Assembly: GCA_030605305.1 (NCBI GenBank)
Contig: JAUWIO010000034.1
Span: 1 to 6,997 of the forward strand
DNA: 6,997 nt
Source of the DNA: Actinomycetes bacterium
Lineage (GTDB): Bacteria; Actinomycetota; Aquicultoria; CAJVYJ01; JAUVQD01
Direction of reading: 5' to 3'
A program made the translations under genes and the position numbers. Position 1 is the stretch's first letter, and every line of letters starts with the position of its first letter. The notes under the pieces are model-generated. The model was not told where the DNA came from and ran no database searches. It saw only the letters and a program-made list of their open reading frames with translations. Positions 5,379 to 6,997 of this stretch are shown here, one piece after another.

Positions 5379-6554
5379 GCGCCTGTTTAGATTGGGCTCG
5401 TCGAACTCTGTCGGTCGCTCGTCCAGCTCGACTTTGATCTCCTTAAACTTGCTATTGCGCAGAATAGTCAGGGTGACCTTCGTCCCGGCGCTGTATTGAT
5501 TGATCTCATTAACGAGGTCCTCCATCGAGGAGATCTCAGTATCGTTGATCTTCGTGATGATGTCCCCGCCGATCTCCCTATAGCTTCCGTCGATGAGCGT
5601 CTGACGGTCCGCCTCTTTGAGGCCGGCATCGTGGGCCGGGCCCGGCTCCATCACGGCTACGATCATGGCGCCCTCGGTGGTAGTAAGGCCCAACTCGTCT
5701 GCGGGCGCCTCGTCAAGCGTCGAGCCCTGGATGCCGAGCCAGGGCCGTGAAGTCTTCCCTGTCTCTTTAATCTCCTTGTAGACTCGCTTTACGATCGAGC
5801 TGGGGATCGCAAAAGCGATGCCGATGTTCCCGGCGCCGGTCGTGGCGATCTGCGATGTCACCCCGATGACCTCTCCGGCACCCGTCAACAACGGCCCGCC
5901 GCTATTACCCTGGTTGACCGCCGCATCCGTTTGGATGACCCCGCGGATCTCAATACCGTTAGGGGCATTAATGACGCGGTTGAGAGCGCTGATAATGCCT
6001 CGACTCATGCTCCGGTCATAGCCGAGTGGATTGCCGATGGCATAGACAGTCTGTCCGACCTGGGCGTTTTGCGAATCGGCTAGAGCCAGGACTCCCACAT
6101 CGTGGTCTTTTAGGTCGGTCTTGAGGACCGCCAGATCCGTGCTCTGATCTACGCCGACCAGGGTCGCTTCTTCCTCGGCCTGATCGGAGAATTGGACCGT
6201 TATCTTATCGGCCCCGCTGACGACATGAGCATTCGTGATGACGTAGCCGTCTTTGGAGACGATAAAGCCCGAGCCTGACGCGACCTGATTTTCCGGAACC
6301 GGCAAGCCGAAAAGATTGTCGAATCTGCTGCTGATCGTTGCTTTGATATGGACAACGGCGTCTCCGCGCCGTTCATATATATCTTGGGCACTCAGACCAT
6401 CGAGCGGTTCATTGATCTGGAGCGCCGTCGTTACCGCCTTGACGGGTTGTTCGGGCTCATCCTTGGTTCCAGGGGGCGGCGATATCGTAAAGGCCCCGTA
6501 GACAAGGAGCGCCCCTAGGACGCCGGATAAAAGACTGGTAAAGAAAGTTCGCAT
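5376..6554 (-). CDS. htrA: Membrane-anchored HtrA/Deg serine protease with PDZ domain
   Basis: A 392-residue trypsin-like envelope protease or chaperone for misfolded extracytoplasmic proteins. An N-terminal hydrophobic anchor or uncleaved signal lies at about 4-24, with no clear signal-peptidase site. A proline/acid-rich linker (about 26-50) follows, then the S1 protease domain at about 55-262. The triad is His110 (TNAHVV), Asp140 (STDLAVLK) and Ser218 (NQGNSGGPL). YAIGNPLG (171-178) and IGIAFAIPSS (244-253) are typical. One PDZ domain lies at about 272-378 (RPWLGIQG; GGDIITKINDTEISSMEDL). A 15-20 residue stretch (LKEADRQTLIDGSYREI) sits in the PDZ where the carboxylate-side loop is expected, as in several Gram-positive and green non-sulfur homologues. 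The ATG at 6554 has AGAGGTG five bases upstream. All catalytic residues are intact. The gene is divergent from dnaG. A stress-regulated promoter is likely but not proven. Confidence 0.95.
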   Translation of the reverse strand: MRTFFTSLLSGVLGALLVYGAFTISPPPGTKDEPEQPVKAVTTALQINEPLDGLSAQDIYERRGDAVVHIKATISSRFDNLFGLPVPENQVASGSGFIVSKDGYVITNAHVVSGADKITVQFSDQAEEEATLVGVDQSTDLAVLKTDLKDHDVGVLALADSQNAQVGQTVYAIGNPLGYDRSMSRGIISALNRVINAPNGIEIRGVIQTDAAVNQGNSGGPLLTGAGEVIGVTSQIATTGAGNIGIAFAIPSSIVKRVYKEIKETGKTSRPWLGIQGSTLDEAPADELGLTTTEGAMIVAVMEPGPAHDAGLKEADRQTLIDGSYREIGGDIITKINDTEISSMEDLVNEINQYSAGTKVTLTILRNSKFKEIKVELDERPTEFDEPNLNRR

Positions 6555-6559
6555 TTAGA

Positions 6560-6566
6560 CACCTCT
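6560..6566 (-). promoter_or_regulatory. Ribosome binding site of htrA
   Basis: Minus-strand AGAGGTG, five bases before the ATG at 6554, which settles the start. Confidence 0.75.
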
Positions 6567-6570
6567 GCTC

Positions 6571-6600
6571 TTAATATGCTTACGTAAAATATATTAGAAT
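6571..6600 (+). promoter_or_regulatory. AT-rich divergent promoter region of htrA and dnaG
   Basis: This is the most AT-rich stretch of the window. On the plus strand TTAATA (6571-6576) and TAGAAT (6595-6600), with an 18-base spacer, could drive dnaG. On the minus strand TTGCTC (6615-6620) followed after 18 bases by TAATAT (6591-6596) is a weaker candidate for htrA. A perfect palindrome TTACGTAA lies at 6580-6587 between them and may be an operator. The hexamers are only moderate matches, so exact promoter positions are uncertain. Confidence 0.35.
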
Positions 6601-6627
6601 AGAAGAAAGAGTTTGAGCAAGGTAAAA

Positions 6628-6641
6628 AGCGCATCGGCGCT
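6628..6641. repeat. Small GC hairpin between htrA and dnaG
   Basis: AGCGC (6628-6632) and GCGCT (6637-6641) with loop ATCG. On the minus strand the stem is followed by a run of five T, like a weak intrinsic terminator, but no minus-strand gene upstream would need one. On the plus strand it would lie in the dnaG leader. Confidence 0.35.
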
Positions 6642-6647
6642 GGAAAA

Positions 6648-6675
6648 ACACAGAATCTTCACATCATTGCTGTGT
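6648..6675. repeat. Inverted repeat in the dnaG leader
   Basis: ACACAG (6648-6653) and CTGTGT (6670-6675) form six perfect base pairs around a 16-base loop. It ends 15 bases before the dnaG ribosome site, so it could structure the leader or be a protein-binding site. I see no U-tract. Confidence 0.3.
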
Positions 6676-6689
6676 CGCGGTTCGTATCT

Positions 6690-6696
6690 GGAAGGG
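6690..6696 (+). promoter_or_regulatory. Ribosome binding site of dnaG
   Basis: GGAAGGG, seven bases before TTG at 6704; a second AAGGG at 6697-6701 is too close. It supports the TTG start. Confidence 0.6.
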
Positions 6697-6703
6697 AAGG
6701 GCG

Positions 6704-6997
6704 TTGGCTGGTTTTAACGACGACGATATTCGCGTAGTTCGAGAGAAGGCCAGTATTGTCGATGTCGTTGGAGAACGGGTCCGGCTGAAGAAGTCCGGAC
6801 GGACGTTCAAGGGTCTTTGCCCGTTCCATAATGAGAAGTCTCCGTCATTCCATGTCGATCCGGCAAAACAGCTCTATCATTGCTTTGGCTGCGGTGTCGG
6901 CGGAGACGCATATTCTTTCGTCATGGCAGCGGAGGGACTCGATTTCACCGAAGCTGTCGAAACGCTGGCCCGCCGCGTGGGCCACCCATTGACCAAG
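6704..6997 (+). CDS. dnaG: DNA primase DnaG, N-terminal part (cut by window end)
   Basis: The first 98 residues of primase, which makes RNA primers at the replication fork with the DnaB helicase. The start TTG gives MAGFNDDDIRVVREKASIVDVV, the usual short lead before the conserved helix (IRxVRExaxIVdVv). The CHC2 zinc-binding domain is complete, with ligands Cys39, His42, Cys60 and Cys63 in GLCPFHNEKSPSF and LYHCFGCGVGGD. AAEGLDFTEAVETLARRVG (75-93) is the standard end of this domain. The TOPRIM catalytic domain and helicase-binding domain lie beyond the window. The gene is divergent from htrA. No rpsU or rpoD is seen; rpoD, if present, would be downstream. Confidence 0.95.
   Translation, partial: MAGFNDDDIRVVREKASIVDVVGERVRLKKSGRTFKGLCPFHNEKSPSFHVDPAKQLYHCFGCGVGGDAYSFVMAAEGLDFTEAVETLARRVGHPLTK

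Noticed and set aside
1..6997. Mobile element, CRISPR array, toxin-antitoxin or defence system
   Set aside because: No transposase, integrase, repeat-spacer pattern or small coupled unknown genes were seen. All stretches outside genes are under 150 bases, and all genes belong to common families.

Overview
The window is a compact stretch of a bacterial chromosome, moderately GC-rich by eye, carrying housekeeping and redox genes. I see no mobile element, CRISPR array, tRNA, rRNA or phage gene. It holds eight protein genes, two of them cut by the window edges. The presence of Rex, molybdenum-cofactor and formate dehydrogenase maturation genes, and a FtsB/DivIC-type division protein, together with frequent GTG/TTG starts, suggests an anaerobic or facultative, probably Gram-positive-type bacterium. 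A deep-branching anaerobic actinobacterial lineage is my best guess, with low confidence.

Layout. Left (2-1575): the 3' part of a methylthioadenosine phosphorylase gene (mtnP) meets a PfkB-family kinase tail to tail, and the two stop codons overlap in a CTAG. The kinase has a near-consensus promoter (TTGACA/GATAAT). Divergently from it runs a membrane-embedded M50 zinc protease with a CBS pair (1712-2833).

Middle (2852-4897): a tightly coupled operon rex-mobA-fdhD, with junctions overlapping by 1 and 4 bases. It is preceded by a plausible sigma-70 promoter embedded in inverted TGTTAC/GTAACA elements. Rex senses NADH/NAD+, MobA makes the guanylylated molybdopterin cofactor, and FdhD sulfurates that cofactor for formate dehydrogenase. 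The operon therefore links redox sensing to formate dehydrogenase maturation, although no formate dehydrogenase subunit is in view.

Right (4911-6997): a small membrane-anchored FtsB/DivIC-like septum protein has its own extended -10 promoter. It converges with a membrane-anchored HtrA protease, and the two stop codons lie in a short inverted repeat. HtrA is divergent from the 5' end of dnaG (primase, CHC2 zinc finger visible), across a 149-base AT-rich region with two hairpins.

Everything can be assigned to known families. I did not find a clearly undescribed system. The points most worth checking are the rex-mobA-fdhD operon with its unusual operator-like repeats, the single-cysteine FdhD, and the kinase of unknown substrate beside mtnP.
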